From the NCBI GenBank assembly GCA_013824715.1, contig PNOH01000041.1:1-37715 (forward strand): a DNA stretch of 37,715 nt. The letters are read 5' to 3'. The first letter of the stretch is position 1, and every line of letters begins with the position of its first letter. This DNA is from Odoribacter sp. Lineage in GTDB: Bacteria > Bacteroidota > Bacteroidia > Bacteroidales > Prolixibacteraceae. The translations under genes and the position numbers were made by a program. The notes below the pieces were generated by a model. It worked only from the letters and a program-made list of their open reading frames with translations, did no database searches and was not told the origin of the DNA. Below, in pieces: positions 1-8,674 of the stretch.

Positions 1-177
1 AGAACACCGAGAAACACTAAGAAAATTTCGGAAAACTCTTAGTGAAACTTCGTGGACTTAGTGCCTTAGTGGCAAAAAAAAGAAAACAAACACTCAGACA
101 CTGAGAACACCGAGAAACACTAAGAAAATTTCGAAAACCCCTTAGTGAAACTAAGTGAACTTAGTGCCTGAGTGGTG
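1..177. repeat. Two copies of a quasi-palindromic intergenic repeat (first copy cut by window edge)
   Basis: A complete copy occupies 91-177 and a partial one 1-74. The left arm, starting CACTCAGACACTGAG, is close to the reverse complement of the right arm, which ends in CTTAGTGCCTGAGTG, so each copy can fold into an imperfect hairpin with arms of roughly 40 nt. Related copies lie at 625-702 and 711-787, on the other side of the GxxExxY gene. No open frame is supported inside. The arrangement resembles REP/MITE-type non-coding repeats. That the repeat is moved by a transposase acting in trans is inference. Confidence 0.8.
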
Positions 178-205
178 AAAAAAGTACAGTAAAAAAAAGC
201 AAACG

Positions 206-616
206 ATGATAACACAAAAGTACATTAACGACATTGCTTACAAAATAGTTGGCTGCGCTATTGAGGTACACAAACAACTCGGGCCCGGATTACTGGAATC
301 GGTTTATGAAACTTGCCTGATCGAAGAATTAAAATCTGCCGGACTAAAGGTACAAAGTCAACTATATGTGCCTGTTAATTATAAAGGGAAAGAGGTAGGA
401 ACACCTCTAAAGCTCGATTTACTCGTTGAAGATTTAGTGATTGTTGAAAATAAAGCAGTTGAAGCAATGATTCCGCTTTTTTCGGCTCAATTATTAACCT
501 ATTTAAAGCTCACCGGAAAACCAAAAGGTTTGCTAATAAATTTCAATTGCGAAAATATTACAAAGCATTTAGTTTCATTGGTCACCGATGAATTTGCAAA
601 ACTGCCAAAAGAATGA
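206..616 (+). CDS. GxxExxY family protein (PD-(D/E)xK nuclease-like fold)
   Basis: A 136-residue protein beginning MITQKYINDIAYKIVGCAIEVHKQ. The family-defining motif is visible as GPGLLESVYE near residues 26-35. A PD-(D/E)xK-like core follows: an aspartate in the strand LKLDLLVE and then E-x-K in IVENKA. In this family the Gly-x-x-Glu-x-x-Tyr motif is fixed and the core suggests a nuclease fold, but the biological role is unknown. The length is normal for the family (about 125-140 residues). The gene stands alone between palindromic repeats, about 30 nt after one copy and 10 nt before the next. In Bacteroidota such genes are often found with repeats of this kind, which suggests the two are linked. 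The family call is secure; the function is not. Confidence 0.9.
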   Translation: MITQKYINDIAYKIVGCAIEVHKQLGPGLLESVYETCLIEELKSAGLKVQSQLYVPVNYKGKEVGTPLKLDLLVEDLVIVENKAVEAMIPLFSAQLLTYLKLTGKPKGLLINFNCENITKHLVSLVTDEFAKLPKE

Positions 617-624
617 AAACATTA

Positions 625-787
625 ACCACTCAGACACGGAGAACACAGAGAAACACTTAGAAAACCCTTAGTGAAACTTAGTGAACTTAGTGCCTGAGTG
701 GTAAAAAAAACACTAAGTTCACTCAGAACACAGAGAAACACTTAGAAAACCCTTAGTGAAACTTAATGCTCTTAGTGCCTGAGTGGT
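625..787. repeat. Two further tandem copies of the palindromic repeat
   Basis: Copies at 625-702 and 711-787 share the elements CACTCAGA, GAGAAACACTTAG, CCCTTAGTGAAACTTA and CTTAGTGCCTGAGTGGT with the copies at 1-177. They are slightly shorter because the central spacer between the arms is reduced. They end about 30 nt before the start codon of the kinase gene at 819, so they probably form part of its upstream region. A GTG at 783, inside the last copy, is in frame with the kinase but is not a convincing start. Confidence 0.8.
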
Positions 788-818
788 AAAAAAATACAGT
801 GGTAAAAAAGAAAAACCT

Positions 819-2048
819 ATGAAAAATTTGAACTTAAAAAACTCCCGGATACTTATTGTTGACGACGAGCAATCAAACATTGATATATTAACCGGCCTTC
901 TTGAAATAAAAGAATACACTAATGTACAAACCACCACCGACCCAAGGTTGGTAGTGGAAATATTTCAGGAAACAAAGCCAGACATCCTCCTGCTCGACCT
1001 GATGATGCCCCACCTGAACGGCTTTCAGGTTATGGAACAGTTGCAGGCAAACATCCCGGCAAACACCTATTTTCCTGTACTGGTACTTACAGCCGATGTT
1101 TTACCACAGACGAAGTTACTGGCGCTGGCCGGCGGCGCCAAAGACTTCCTGACCAAGCCTTTCGATCTGACCGAAGTTGACCTGCGCATCAGCAACTTGC
1201 TTCAAACCCGTTTGCTCCATACCCAGCTTCAAAACCAGAATGAAATTCTTGAAGAGAAAGTAAAGGAACGGACACTGGAATTGGAAAACAACATGAAAGA
1301 ACTTGAAATATCGAAAAACAAAGCTGAGGCCAGCGACCGCCTGAAAACCGCTTTCATCAATAACATTTCGCACGAAATACGCACACCTCTCAATGGTATT
1401 CTTGGTTTCGCATCGTTCCTTGCCGAACCCGATATTTCGGAGGAAGAAAAAGAAATATTCCTGGATTATCTGCGGGACAGCAGCGATCGACTGGTGAAAA
1501 CTGTAACCGATTATATGGATATTGCCATGCTGGTTTCAGAAAACATCGAGGTAAAACCGAAAAGGTTCAATCTTTTGACCTTGTTTAACGGGATACAGCA
1601 AAAATATCAAAAGTCATGCGCTGAAAAAAATCTGGAGCTTTTTCTGGAAATTCCTGATCAATCGCTTAATCTGGAACTGAATTCAGATGAAACGCTTGTG
1701 AGTAAATGTTTGGCCCAACTGATGGACAATGCCGTCAAGTTTACACAAAAAGGAAATATTACACTGGGTTACAGTCACAAGGCCAATCAGTTTGAAATTT
1801 CTGTCAGGGATACCGGTGTTGGAATCGCCGAAGAAGCACAGTCGCTCATTTTTCAAAGTTTCAGTCAGGAGGATAGTTCCAATACACGAAGCTATGAAGG
1901 CAATGGGCTGGGCCTAAGCCTGGTTAATGGTTTTGCCAGGTTACTGGGCGGGCAGGTCAAGCTGGAATCAGAAAAAGGCAAAGGCACCGAAGTGGTACTC
2001 ATTCTTCCGGCGGAAACTAAAAAAAGACCTGAAATGGCCATCGCCTAA
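819..2048 (+). CDS. Response regulator-histidine kinase hybrid (REC-HisKA-HATPase), soluble
   Basis: A 409-residue protein read from ATG 819. Its order is an N-terminal receiver domain (acidic pair D15-D16, phospho-acceptor D60 in LLLDLMMP, conserved K113 in LTKPF), a charged coiled coil at about residues 135-175, a HisKA domain with the phosphorylated H185 in SHEIRTPLNG, and a HATPase domain with N-box DNAVKF (about 300), DTGVGI (about 333) and GNGLGLSL (about 361). No membrane segment or signal peptide is seen, so it should act in the cytoplasm, with its receiver gating its own kinase. The open frame extends upstream to a GTG at 783, but that stretch is repeat DNA, so ATG 819 was chosen. 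The partner regulator and output are not evident nearby. Confidence 0.93.
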   Translation: MKNLNLKNSRILIVDDEQSNIDILTGLLEIKEYTNVQTTTDPRLVVEIFQETKPDILLLDLMMPHLNGFQVMEQLQANIPANTYFPVLVLTADVLPQTKLLALAGGAKDFLTKPFDLTEVDLRISNLLQTRLLHTQLQNQNEILEEKVKERTLELENNMKELEISKNKAEASDRLKTAFINNISHEIRTPLNGILGFASFLAEPDISEEEKEIFLDYLRDSSDRLVKTVTDYMDIAMLVSENIEVKPKRFNLLTLFNGIQQKYQKSCAEKNLELFLEIPDQSLNLELNSDETLVSKCLAQLMDNAVKFTQKGNITLGYSHKANQFEISVRDTGVGIAEEAQSLIFQSFSQEDSSNTRSYEGNGLGLSLVNGFARLLGGQVKLESEKGKGTEVVLILPAETKKRPEMAIA

Positions 2049-2086
2049 GACAATGGTGAAATAAATAATTTATGCGGATCCCGGAG

Positions 2087-2962
2087 CTATAAAACTGGCA
2101 ACAGCCTCCTGTGCTTTTTATAATAAACCAGGGCAAGGACCACATAGGTAGCCATCAGATTGATGAAAGAAATGAGTATGGCCAGAATGAAAATCCCGAT
2201 TACAGTGGAAAGCAACCGACTTAGATGGAAGATATAGGCGGTCAGGTCGAACCCAAAAAGCTGGGCCAAAAAATTTCCTGAAAGAAATAGTACCAGAATT
2301 GCCCAAAAGCCCGACCACATGCTTTTTATATCGGCCAGGCTTAATTGCATGTGCGACGAAATACAGAATGAAAGGTATATGAAAAGCCAGAAAGTGAACT
2401 CGCTCAAATTAGGAATGGCAAACACTTTCCCCGTCAGTTCCATACCAAATGTCATAACATCGCCAAGGCTTTTCATCAGTTCAAAAATCCCGGCGCCATT
2501 AATCCCATTGGCCGATATCAGGCCAGATATCTCATTAAAGTTTGGCAAACAAAAATAAAGAAGCACATAAAGGAGAAAAGCGCCGAACAGGATCGGGCCG
2601 GTCCCGATAAAAAAATTACCAACCCGCTGATAATAACTTTTTGCATTGAACGAATGATTGACGTACCCCAAAGTCCCATCCGAACGGTTTGGCGCGAATA
2701 ATTTCAACTCTGTGATCCGGTGTCCGAACAACAGGCAAAAAACGGCATGTCCCGTTTCGTGCACCGGGGTTCCGATCCAGCCCGTTAAATAAATATCTAA
2801 TTTGCCAAAACCTGAATTTGCAAACGCTTTTCGCGTTGAACGGGAAATCAGGTACAGCAAAAGGCCAAAAATGAAGATAAAACCAAAAATGGCCACCAAT
2901 TGATAAACGGTAGATATTAACACACGCGAAATAAAACGCAGGATGGGATCGACATAAGCCAT
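2087..2962 (-). CDS. Multi-pass membrane protein with HExxH motif, M50-like metallopeptidase
   Basis: A 291-residue, strongly hydrophobic protein with about five or six predicted membrane segments. The first lies near residues 15-40 and the last near 245-285. After the first segment comes GTPVHETGHAVFCLLFGH, with the zinc-binding H68-E-T-G-H72 signature inside a hydrophobic stretch, as in site-2-type (M50) intramembrane proteases. A second aspartate-containing M50 motif is not obvious. One possible place for the third zinc ligand is the ADIKS segment around residue 213. It could therefore be a divergent M50 peptidase or a relative that has lost activity. It is convergent with the kinase at 819-2048 and divergent from the nuo operon. 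The substrate is unknown. Confidence 0.7.
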   Translation of the reverse strand: MAYVDPILRFISRVLISTVYQLVAIFGFIFIFGLLLYLISRSTRKAFANSGFGKLDIYLTGWIGTPVHETGHAVFCLLFGHRITELKLFAPNRSDGTLGYVNHSFNAKSYYQRVGNFFIGTGPILFGAFLLYVLLYFCLPNFNEISGLISANGINGAGIFELMKSLGDVMTFGMELTGKVFAIPNLSEFTFWLFIYLSFCISSHMQLSLADIKSMWSGFWAILVLFLSGNFLAQLFGFDLTAYIFHLSRLLSTVIGIFILAILISFINLMATYVVLALVYYKKHRRLLPVL

Positions 2963-3064
2963 AAATTCTACTTTCTGTTTTTGGTTCTATAACGAATCCT
3001 GTGGGTATTTTAGCATTGTCCGGTGCAGCCTTTTTTATCAAAGTTTAAGGAATTTTCATTTCTT

Positions 3065-3215
3065 AAAACCTTATTTGTCAGAGAAACCTTAGTAGTAATG
3101 GTTTATGGATGTGAATCTGACCTTATTACTTATATATTTACAGATGAATAAATAAGGTTAGAAACAAGTGTAATTGTGCTTACTACTAAGGTTATTAAAA
3201 TAAAAATAAGGTTTT
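3065..3215. repeat. Nested inverted repeats (three arm pairs) upstream of the nuo operon
   Basis: Three perfect inverted repeats are nested in one 151-bp stretch: 12-bp arms AAAACCTTATTT at 3065-3076 and 3204-3215; 14-bp arms AACCTTAGTAGTAA at 3085-3098 and 3180-3193; and 8-bp arms ACCTTATT at 3120-3127 and 3151-3158. All three contain the word ACCTTA. The element sits in the 531-bp non-coding gap (2963-3493) between the divergent M50-like gene and nuoA. The rest of that gap holds only the nuo promoter and AT-rich sequence in which nothing else was recognised. It could be a cruciform, a multi-site operator or a miniature mobile element. Confidence 0.75.
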
Positions 3216-3422
3216 TCTTAGAAAAGAATCTGCTCGTTCGAAATTTGCTTTGAAGTCAGTAAAAATTCTTACCCAAACCCCAAGTTCTAGAACCCTATTT
3301 TTCTGAAAAACGACTGGAAAGGTAAAATTAATTTCGACAGTGAATAAAACCGCGAAGCCATAAAATATTCAGGTTTCTTCAATACCTGCTAAATATCAAC
3401 TCATTTTTTTCTTAAAAAAAAG

Positions 3423-3452
3423 TTTGGTACTAATCTGAAAAAACTACTTTTG
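3423..3452 (+). promoter_or_regulatory. Bacteroidota-type promoter of the nuo operon
   Basis: A -33 element TTTG at 3423-3426 and a -7 element TACTTTTG at 3445-3452 match the Bacteroidota consensus (TTTG, then TAnnTTTG). The spacer is 18 bp, within the usual range. Transcription should start near 3458-3460, giving a leader of about 35 nt before the nuoA ATG. The match is complete in both boxes. Confidence 0.75.
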
Positions 3453-3493
3453 CACGGTCTTTTTAACTTATCAAATTATACAGATATCAAGAT

Positions 3494-3844
3494 ATGGAAA
3501 GTGAATCGTTAATTCTCTTTTTTATAGTTGCGCTCATCCTTGTGGGTGGGGCAATTATTTTTTCAACCCTTGTTGCGCCAAATTCATTTAACCCGGCAAA
3601 ATCAGAACCTTATGAATGCGGTATTCCAACTGAAGGGCCTGCATGGATCCAGTTTAATGTAGGCTATTACCTTTTTGCAATTATTTACCTGATTTTCGAC
3701 GTGGAAACAGTCTTTCTGTTTCCCTGGGCAGTTGTGATGAAATCAATTGGAATGAGGGCATTTATCGAAATCATAATTTTCCTGTTCATACTTGGTCTCG
3801 GACTATTGTATGCATGGAAAAAAGGAGCTTTGAAATGGGTGTAA
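3494..3844 (+). CDS. nuoA: NADH-quinone oxidoreductase subunit A
   Basis: A 116-residue membrane subunit of complex I with three transmembrane helices (about residues 4-27, 55-78 and 88-110). The family hallmarks are present: YECGIP in the loop after helix 1 and [12 protein letters not shown] in helix 2, whose acidic residues belong to the membrane-arm charge path near the quinone cavity. The length is typical. It is the first gene of the operon, about 40 nt after a strong promoter. Its end overlaps nuoB by 10 nt if nuoB starts at 3835, implying translational coupling. Confidence 0.97.
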   Translation: MESESLILFFIVALILVGGAIIFSTLVAPNSFNPAKSEPYECGIPTEGPAWIQFNVGYYLFAIIYLIFDVETVFLFPWAVVMKSIGMRAFIEIIIFLFILGLGLLYAWKKGALKWV

Positions 3845-4395
3845 AAATCAAATCAATGGATTATGAAGATTTCGGCGATAATGAATCGCTCGAACTCTTA
3901 AAAACTTCAGGAAATAATTTTTTTCTGACCAGTATAGACAGTCTTCTTAACTGGGGCCGTTCGAACTCGGTTTGGCCACTCACTTTCGCAACCAGTTGTT
4001 GCGGAATCGAGATGATGGCAGCCGGCGCTTCGCGCCACGACTTTGCCCGTTTCGGGATTGAAGTTTACCGCGCTTCGCCGCGTCAGGCCGATGTGATCGT
4101 TGTTGCCGGAACCATCGTTCATAAAATGGTACCCGTGTTGAAACGCTTGTACGATCAGATGCCCGATCCGAAATATGTAATCGCCATGGGCGCCTGCGCT
4201 GTTTCCGGAGGGCCTTTCTTTTACAACAGTTATTCAGTTGTTCGCGGAGTTGACCATGTCATTCCTGTTGATGTTTACATCCCCGGTTGCCCGCCCCGCC
4301 CGGAAGCCTTGCTTTACGGAGTGATGCAACTTCAGCGGAAAATCAAGGGCGAATCATTTACCAATCCTGCTGATCAGACCGACAGGCTGCTATAG
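3835..4395 (+). CDS. nuoB: NADH-quinone oxidoreductase subunit B (cluster N2 carrier)
   Basis: A 186-residue peripheral-arm subunit holding the terminal [4Fe-4S] cluster N2, which passes electrons to quinone. All four cysteine ligands are seen: the adjacent C55-C56 in [11 protein letters not shown]121 in [10 protein letters not shown] and C152 in [10 protein letters not shown]. The frame is open from an ATG at 3814, but ATG 3835 is preferred. It is preceded by GGAG at 3823-3826 at normal spacing, gives the usual short NuoB N terminus, and overlaps the end of nuoA by only 10 nt. About 150 nt of non-coding, repeat-rich DNA separates it from nuoC. Confidence 0.96.
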   Translation: MGVKIKSMDYEDFGDNESLELLKTSGNNFFLTSIDSLLNWGRSNSVWPLTFATSCCGIEMMAAGASRHDFARFGIEVYRASPRQADVIVVAGTIVHKMVPVLKRLYDQMPDPKYVIAMGACAVSGGPFFYNSYSVVRGVDHVIPVDVYIPGCPPRPEALLYGVMQLQRKIKGESFTNPADQTDRLL

Positions 4396-4482
4396 CAAAT
4401 AAGTGTGAAGTGCTTAAAGTGTAACTAAAGTGCCTAAAGTTATTTGGCGAAGCATAAAGTGTCATTGAAAAGTTGAAAATTT

Positions 4483-4534
4483 AATCGGAGCGTTCCGGCT
4501 CCCCCTCCCTGTTGGAGGGGGTTGGGGGGAGGCC
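4483..4534 (+). repeat. GC-rich hairpin repeat, copy 1 (before nuoC)
   Basis: A 52-bp element beginning AATCGGAGCGTTCC, with a strong stem formed by CCCCCTCC and GGAGGGGG, and ending TTGGGGGGAGGCC. It is almost identical to 12541-12591 before nuoN, with the differences mostly in the loop. It ends 12 nt before the nuoC ATG, and its GGAGG could serve as a ribosome-binding site. The rest of the nuoB-nuoC gap (4396-4482) contains short recurring AAAGTG words. Confidence 0.8.
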
Positions 4535-4546
4535 AATCATTAAAAT

Positions 4547-5005
4547 ATGCTGAATAAAGAAGAAATCTCAGAAATAATCAGGGCTCATGTTCCTGAAACG
4601 GTGTTCCCCGAAGGAACTCAACTGATGGAAGTTATTGTTCCGGCTGAAAAATACTTCCTGCTGTTTGAAAAACTGAAATCGGATCAGAAACTTTCCTTTA
4701 ATTACTTAATCAGCCAGACTGCCGTTGATTATACATCAAACATGACAGTAGTTTGTCACCTGGAATCAACTGAATTCAGGTATTTGATCGTAGTTAAAGT
4801 TGTTCTGACCGATCGCGAAAATCCTGCAATTGATAGTTTAACTGCCTTGTACCCCACTGCCGAATATTTCGAACGCGAAATCTTCGACCTGTTTGGAATC
4901 CGTTTTAACAACCATCCAAACCTGAAACGTCTTTTTCTGGAAGATGATTACGGGTATCCGCTTCGCAAGGATTTCCGCGACGAAGTAAATATGATTGAAC
5001 GCTAA
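4547..5005 (+). CDS. nuoC: NADH-quinone oxidoreductase subunit C
   Basis: A 152-residue soluble subunit of the peripheral arm (30-kDa-subunit family). The family signature appears as YPTAEYFEREIFDLFGIRF near residues 104-122, followed by HPNLKRLFLEDDYGYPLRKDF. Here it is a separate gene from nuoD, whereas many Bacteroidales and enterobacteria have a fused nuoCD. A stop codon and a few bases separate it from the nuoD start, so translation is probably coupled. The start is the first ATG after the GC-rich repeat. Confidence 0.95.
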   Translation: MLNKEEISEIIRAHVPETVFPEGTQLMEVIVPAEKYFLLFEKLKSDQKLSFNYLISQTAVDYTSNMTVVCHLESTEFRYLIVVKVVLTDRENPAIDSLTALYPTAEYFEREIFDLFGIRFNNHPNLKRLFLEDDYGYPLRKDFRDEVNMIER

Positions 5006-5012
5006 AACCCGA

Positions 5013-6143
5013 ATGATGAGTGAAGAAATTATAAAAGATGTGATTGTTGGGGAACATGAGGACTATCTTATCAATTTAGGCCCGCAACACCCTTCCACCC
5101 ACGGAGTATTAAGGCTGGAGGTTTGCCTGAAGGGCGAAACGGTAAAATATCTGAACCCACATATCGGGTATATTCACCGGGGAATTGAAAAAATGTGCGA
5201 AGCCATTACCTACCAGCAAATTATTCACCTGACCGACCGGATGGATTACCTTTCGGCCCATATCAACAACGAAGCGGTTTGTATGATTGTGGAAGATGCC
5301 TTGCAGGTTGAAGTTCCGGAACGGGTAAAATACATCCGTACCATATTGGACGAATTAAACCGCATTGCTTCCCATCAACTTTGGTGGTGCGCATTCGGGA
5401 TGGATTTGGGAGCGCTTACTACCTTTTTTTATGGCCTCCGCGACCGCGAACACATCCTCGACATTTTTGAAGAATCATTCGGATCGCGCTTACTGCACAG
5501 CTTCGTTTGTCCCGGTGGTTTGATGCACGATGTTCACCCCAATTTCCAGAAACGCACCAAGGAATTTATCAAATACTTCAGGACCAAACTTCCTGAATAC
5601 GATCAGCTTCTGACTGGCAATATCATTTTCCAGAACCGTGCCAAAGGCATTGGTTTAATGAGCCGCGAAACAGCAATTGGCCACGGAGTTACCGGTCCTT
5701 CAGGCAGAGGATCAGGCTTTTCGTGTGACGTTCGTAAAATAGCGCCTTACGGAGCTTACGATAAAGTCCATTTCAACGAAATCCTGGAAACTGAGGGCGA
5801 CGTGTTTGCCCGTTATAAAGTCAGGATGGCCGAAATGCGTGAGTCGCTGAGCATCATCGAACAATTGATTGACAATATTCCTGAAGGCGATTTCACAGCC
5901 AAAATGAAACCAATAATCAAATTACCGGCAGGGGAATATTTCCGCAGGGTGGAAACTGCACGCGGCGAACTGGCTGTTTATGTGGTTAGCGACGGAAATA
6001 AATCGCCATACCGGATGAAATTCCGTACGCCAAACTTTAGCAACCTGTTTGTTATGAACGAAATTGCTTCCGGCTACAAAATTGCCGACCTGATTGCCAT
6101 CAGCGGTTCGCTCGACCTTGTAATTCCTGATATTGACCGCTAA
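5013..6143 (+). CDS. nuoD: NADH-quinone oxidoreductase subunit D
   Basis: A 376-residue subunit of the 49-kDa family, related to the large subunit of [NiFe] hydrogenases, which lines the quinone-binding cavity with NuoB. The family signature INLGPQHPSTHGVLRLEV is near the N terminus (about residues 19-36). HIGYIHRGIEK and the C-terminal SGSLDLVIPDIDR are also typical. ATG 5013 and ATG 5016 are both plausible starts. A TTG at 4995 is in frame but lies inside nuoC and was rejected. The stop codon at 6141-6143 abuts the nuoH ATG directly. Confidence 0.96.
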   Translation: MMSEEIIKDVIVGEHEDYLINLGPQHPSTHGVLRLEVCLKGETVKYLNPHIGYIHRGIEKMCEAITYQQIIHLTDRMDYLSAHINNEAVCMIVEDALQVEVPERVKYIRTILDELNRIASHQLWWCAFGMDLGALTTFFYGLRDREHILDIFEESFGSRLLHSFVCPGGLMHDVHPNFQKRTKEFIKYFRTKLPEYDQLLTGNIIFQNRAKGIGLMSRETAIGHGVTGPSGRGSGFSCDVRKIAPYGAYDKVHFNEILETEGDVFARYKVRMAEMRESLSIIEQLIDNIPEGDFTAKMKPIIKLPAGEYFRRVETARGELAVYVVSDGNKSPYRMKFRTPNFSNLFVMNEIASGYKIADLIAISGSLDLVIPDIDR

Positions 6144-7244
6144 ATGAACACAAATATGTCATCAAACATTTACGATTTTTCGACACTGACCGGCTCTATT
6201 CATACCTGGTTATCAGGGATGATGTCGTCAGGATGGGTCATTTTTACCGAAATGGTCCTCGTCGGACTGATTTTTCTACTGATGTATGCACTGCTGGGGC
6301 TGTTCCTGGTTTACCTCGAACGTAAAGTATGTGCCATCATGCAGAACCGCATAGGACCAAACCGCGTAGGGAAATGGGGGCTTTTGCAAACCATTGCCGA
6401 CCTGATTAAATTACTTCTGAAAGAGTTGATTCCAATCCGCAAATCAGATGCCCTGCTTTTCAATCTGGCGCCTTTTATTGTAATTATCTGTTCTTTCCTG
6501 GCCATGGCCGCATTGCCATACGCTAAAGGACTTCAGGCTATTGATTTCAATATCGGTGTTTTTTATGTGATGGCCGTTTCGTCGCTCAGCGTGGTAGGAA
6601 TTCTGTTGGCAGGTTGGGCGAGTAACAGTAAATACTCGCTGATTGGCGCTATGCGGAGCGGAGCACAAATCGTGAGCTATGAGCTTTCTGTTGGCCTTTC
6701 ACTTCTTGCTATTGTTGTTTTTTCCGGGACCATGCAGCTTTCAGGAATTATTGAAAGCCAGGCCAACGGATGGTGGATTTTTAAAGGCCACATTCCGGCA
6801 TTTATTTCCTTTGTAATATTCCTGATTGCCAGTACAGCCGAAATCAACCGCGGCCCTTTCGATTTGGCCGAAGCTGAATCGGAACTGACTGCAGGTTTCC
6901 ATACCGAATATTCAGGGATCAAATTCGCCTTTTTCTTTTTGGCCGAATACATGAACATGTTTATTGTTGCTGCCCTGGGTGCCACGATCTTTCTGGGCGG
7001 ATGGATGCCATTTCATGTCGGAAACTGGGAAGGGTTCAACCAGATTATGGACTTCATTCCTTCGGTAGTTTGGTTCTTTGCAAAAACCTTTTTTATCATT
7101 CTGATCATCATGTGGTTTAAATGGACCTTCCCCCGCTTGAGAATTGACCAGTTATTGACTTTGGAATGGAAATACCTGTTACCAATAAGTTTATTCAACA
7201 TTGTATTGATCGCCTTCATCGTTTTGATGGGCTGGCATTTTTGA
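6144..7244 (+). CDS. nuoH: NADH-quinone oxidoreductase subunit H
   Basis: A 366-residue membrane subunit with about eight or nine transmembrane helices, which connects the peripheral and membrane arms and forms part of the quinone tunnel. Seen motifs are [20 protein letters not shown] (ERK and RIGPNRVG signatures, about residues 57-76), [20 protein letters not shown] near 233-252 and [16 protein letters not shown]. It starts immediately after the nuoD stop. The downstream 108-nt gap to nuoI is filled with short recurring words such as TTGAATT and CTTGAAACTTTGAA. Confidence 0.96.
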   Translation: MNTNMSSNIYDFSTLTGSIHTWLSGMMSSGWVIFTEMVLVGLIFLLMYALLGLFLVYLERKVCAIMQNRIGPNRVGKWGLLQTIADLIKLLLKELIPIRKSDALLFNLAPFIVIICSFLAMAALPYAKGLQAIDFNIGVFYVMAVSSLSVVGILLAGWASNSKYSLIGAMRSGAQIVSYELSVGLSLLAIVVFSGTMQLSGIIESQANGWWIFKGHIPAFISFVIFLIASTAEINRGPFDLAEAESELTAGFHTEYSGIKFAFFFLAEYMNMFIVAALGATIFLGGWMPFHVGNWEGFNQIMDFIPSVVWFFAKTFFIILIIMWFKWTFPRLRIDQLLTLEWKYLLPISLFNIVLIAFIVLMGWHF

Positions 7245-7352
7245 ATTATAAATTTTGAATTGTGAATTATGAATTACTTTCAGATAATGAATACACAAGA
7301 GTTCACTGTTTGGACTTTAAACTTGAAACTTTGAACTTGAAACTTTGATCAG

Positions 7353-7832
7353 ATGAATAGTATAGCACAATATTTTACCGACCTGTTTAAAGGACTTTCC
7401 ACGTTATGGGCAGGTATGCGCGTTACCGGGAAATACTTTTTCAGTCCGGGGGCAATTGTAACCCAGCAATATCCTGAAAACCGGAAAACCCTGAAAATGG
7501 AAGACCGGTTCAAAGGTGAAATCATCATGCCTCATGATGCAAACAACCTTCATGCCTGTACGGGTTGCGGAATTTGTGAAATAAATTGCCCCAATGGCTC
7601 CATCGAAATATTGACCGATCGGGTTGCCAATGCTGAAGGCAAACTCGAAAGGGTGATTGACAAACATATTTACCATCTCTCGATGTGTACATTTTGTGGA
7701 TTGTGTGTCAAAACCTGCCCTTCGGATGCACTGGCTTTTGGTCAGGAATTCGAACATGCTGTATTTGACCGGAGTAAACTCACCAAGGTTTTGAACCAGC
7801 CAGGTTCGAAAATCAGAAAGGAGGCCAAATAA
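7353..7832 (+). CDS. nuoI: NADH-quinone oxidoreductase subunit I (2x[4Fe-4S])
   Basis: A 159-residue ferredoxin-like subunit carrying clusters N6a and N6b, which relay electrons to NuoB. Two complete cysteine motifs are seen: C69-x2-C72-x2-C75-x3-C79P (CTGCGICEINCP) and C112-x2-C115-x2-C118-x3-C122P (CTFCGLCVKTCP). With nuoE, nuoF and nuoG absent, NuoI should be the entry point for electrons from an external donor; that is inference from the gene set. The stop codon overlaps the nuoJ start by one base (TAATG). Confidence 0.96.
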   Translation: MNSIAQYFTDLFKGLSTLWAGMRVTGKYFFSPGAIVTQQYPENRKTLKMEDRFKGEIIMPHDANNLHACTGCGICEINCPNGSIEILTDRVANAEGKLERVIDKHIYHLSMCTFCGLCVKTCPSDALAFGQEFEHAVFDRSKLTKVLNQPGSKIRKEAK

Positions 7833-8350
7833 TGAATGTATTCATGTTTTATATGTTTTCAGGAATTATCCTGATTTGTTCACTTCTGACGATCACAACC
7901 CGAAGAATTCTGAGGGCGGCAGTTTACCTGCTTTGTGTTTTGTTGGCTACCGCTGGTTTGTATTTCATGCTGAAATACGAGTTTATGGCTGCTGTTCAGC
8001 TCACCTTATACGCCGGTGGTATCGTGGTCCTTATCATTTTCAGTATTCTGCTCACCAGCCATATCACACATCGCTTTAAACATCCCGACCTGGTGAAACT
8101 GATCATGGGTGTCAGCACTGCACTAGTTGGCAGCGGACTGGTAATAGCAACGATACTCTCGCACCCTTTTCAGACGGGTACGACCAGTGAACTGCCTGTG
8201 AATATGACAGAAATAGGAAACCAATTGCTAAGTACCGGAAAAAACGGATACGTGTTGCCATTCGAGCTAATCAGTATTCTGTTACTGGCTGCCATGATTG
8301 CAGCTATTGTAATTGCCAAAAAAGATAAAAATAAAAATTCAGAAATATGA
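7832..8350 (+). CDS. nuoJ: NADH-quinone oxidoreductase subunit J
   Basis: A 172-residue membrane subunit with five transmembrane helices. The third carries the family motif AVQLTLYAGGIVVLIIF (about residues 54-70), whose bend is important for coupling in complex I. The length is typical. It overlaps the nuoI stop by one base and the nuoK start by four (ATGA), so the three genes are translationally coupled. Confidence 0.95.
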   Translation: MNVFMFYMFSGIILICSLLTITTRRILRAAVYLLCVLLATAGLYFMLKYEFMAAVQLTLYAGGIVVLIIFSILLTSHITHRFKHPDLVKLIMGVSTALVGSGLVIATILSHPFQTGTTSELPVNMTEIGNQLLSTGKNGYVLPFELISILLLAAMIAAIVIAKKDKNKNSEI

Positions 8351-8664
8351 TTCAGGGAATTCCAATCGAACATTTTTTAATCGTGAGCACCATCATGTTT
8401 TTCATTGGTGTTGCCGGGTTCATCATTCGCCGAAACCTGATTACCATGCTGATGGCTATCGAACTTATCCTGAATTCGGTCAATATCAATTTTGTGGTTT
8501 TCAACCGTTACCTGTATCCCGATCAGTTGCAAGGGCAATTCTTCTCGCTTTTTATTGTTGGAATTGCCGCAGCCGAAGCTTCGGTGGCCATTGCCCTGAT
8601 CATCAATATTTACCGGAAATTACAGAATATTGATGTGGAGAATGTAAATGAGATGATGTATTAA
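8347..8664 (+). CDS. nuoK: NADH-quinone oxidoreductase subunit K
   Basis: A 105-residue subunit with three transmembrane helices. The two buried glutamates needed for proton transfer are present: E39 in AIELILNSVN and E77 in AAAEASVAIA. The length is normal for the family. It starts within the nuoJ stop codon and ends 10 nt before the nuoL ATG. Confidence 0.96.
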   Translation: MIQGIPIEHFLIVSTIMFFIGVAGFIIRRNLITMLMAIELILNSVNINFVVFNRYLYPDQLQGQFFSLFIVGIAAAEASVAIALIINIYRKLQNIDVENVNEMMY

Positions 8665-8674
8665 AATATATAAT

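Noticed and set aside
1-787. CRISPR array at the window start
   Set aside because: The four copies are long, palindromic and unevenly spaced with a gene in the middle; there are no regular unique spacers and no cas genes.
783-818. N-terminal extension of the REC-histidine kinase from GTG 783
   Set aside because: The extension is translated palindromic repeat; receiver homology begins after ATG 819.
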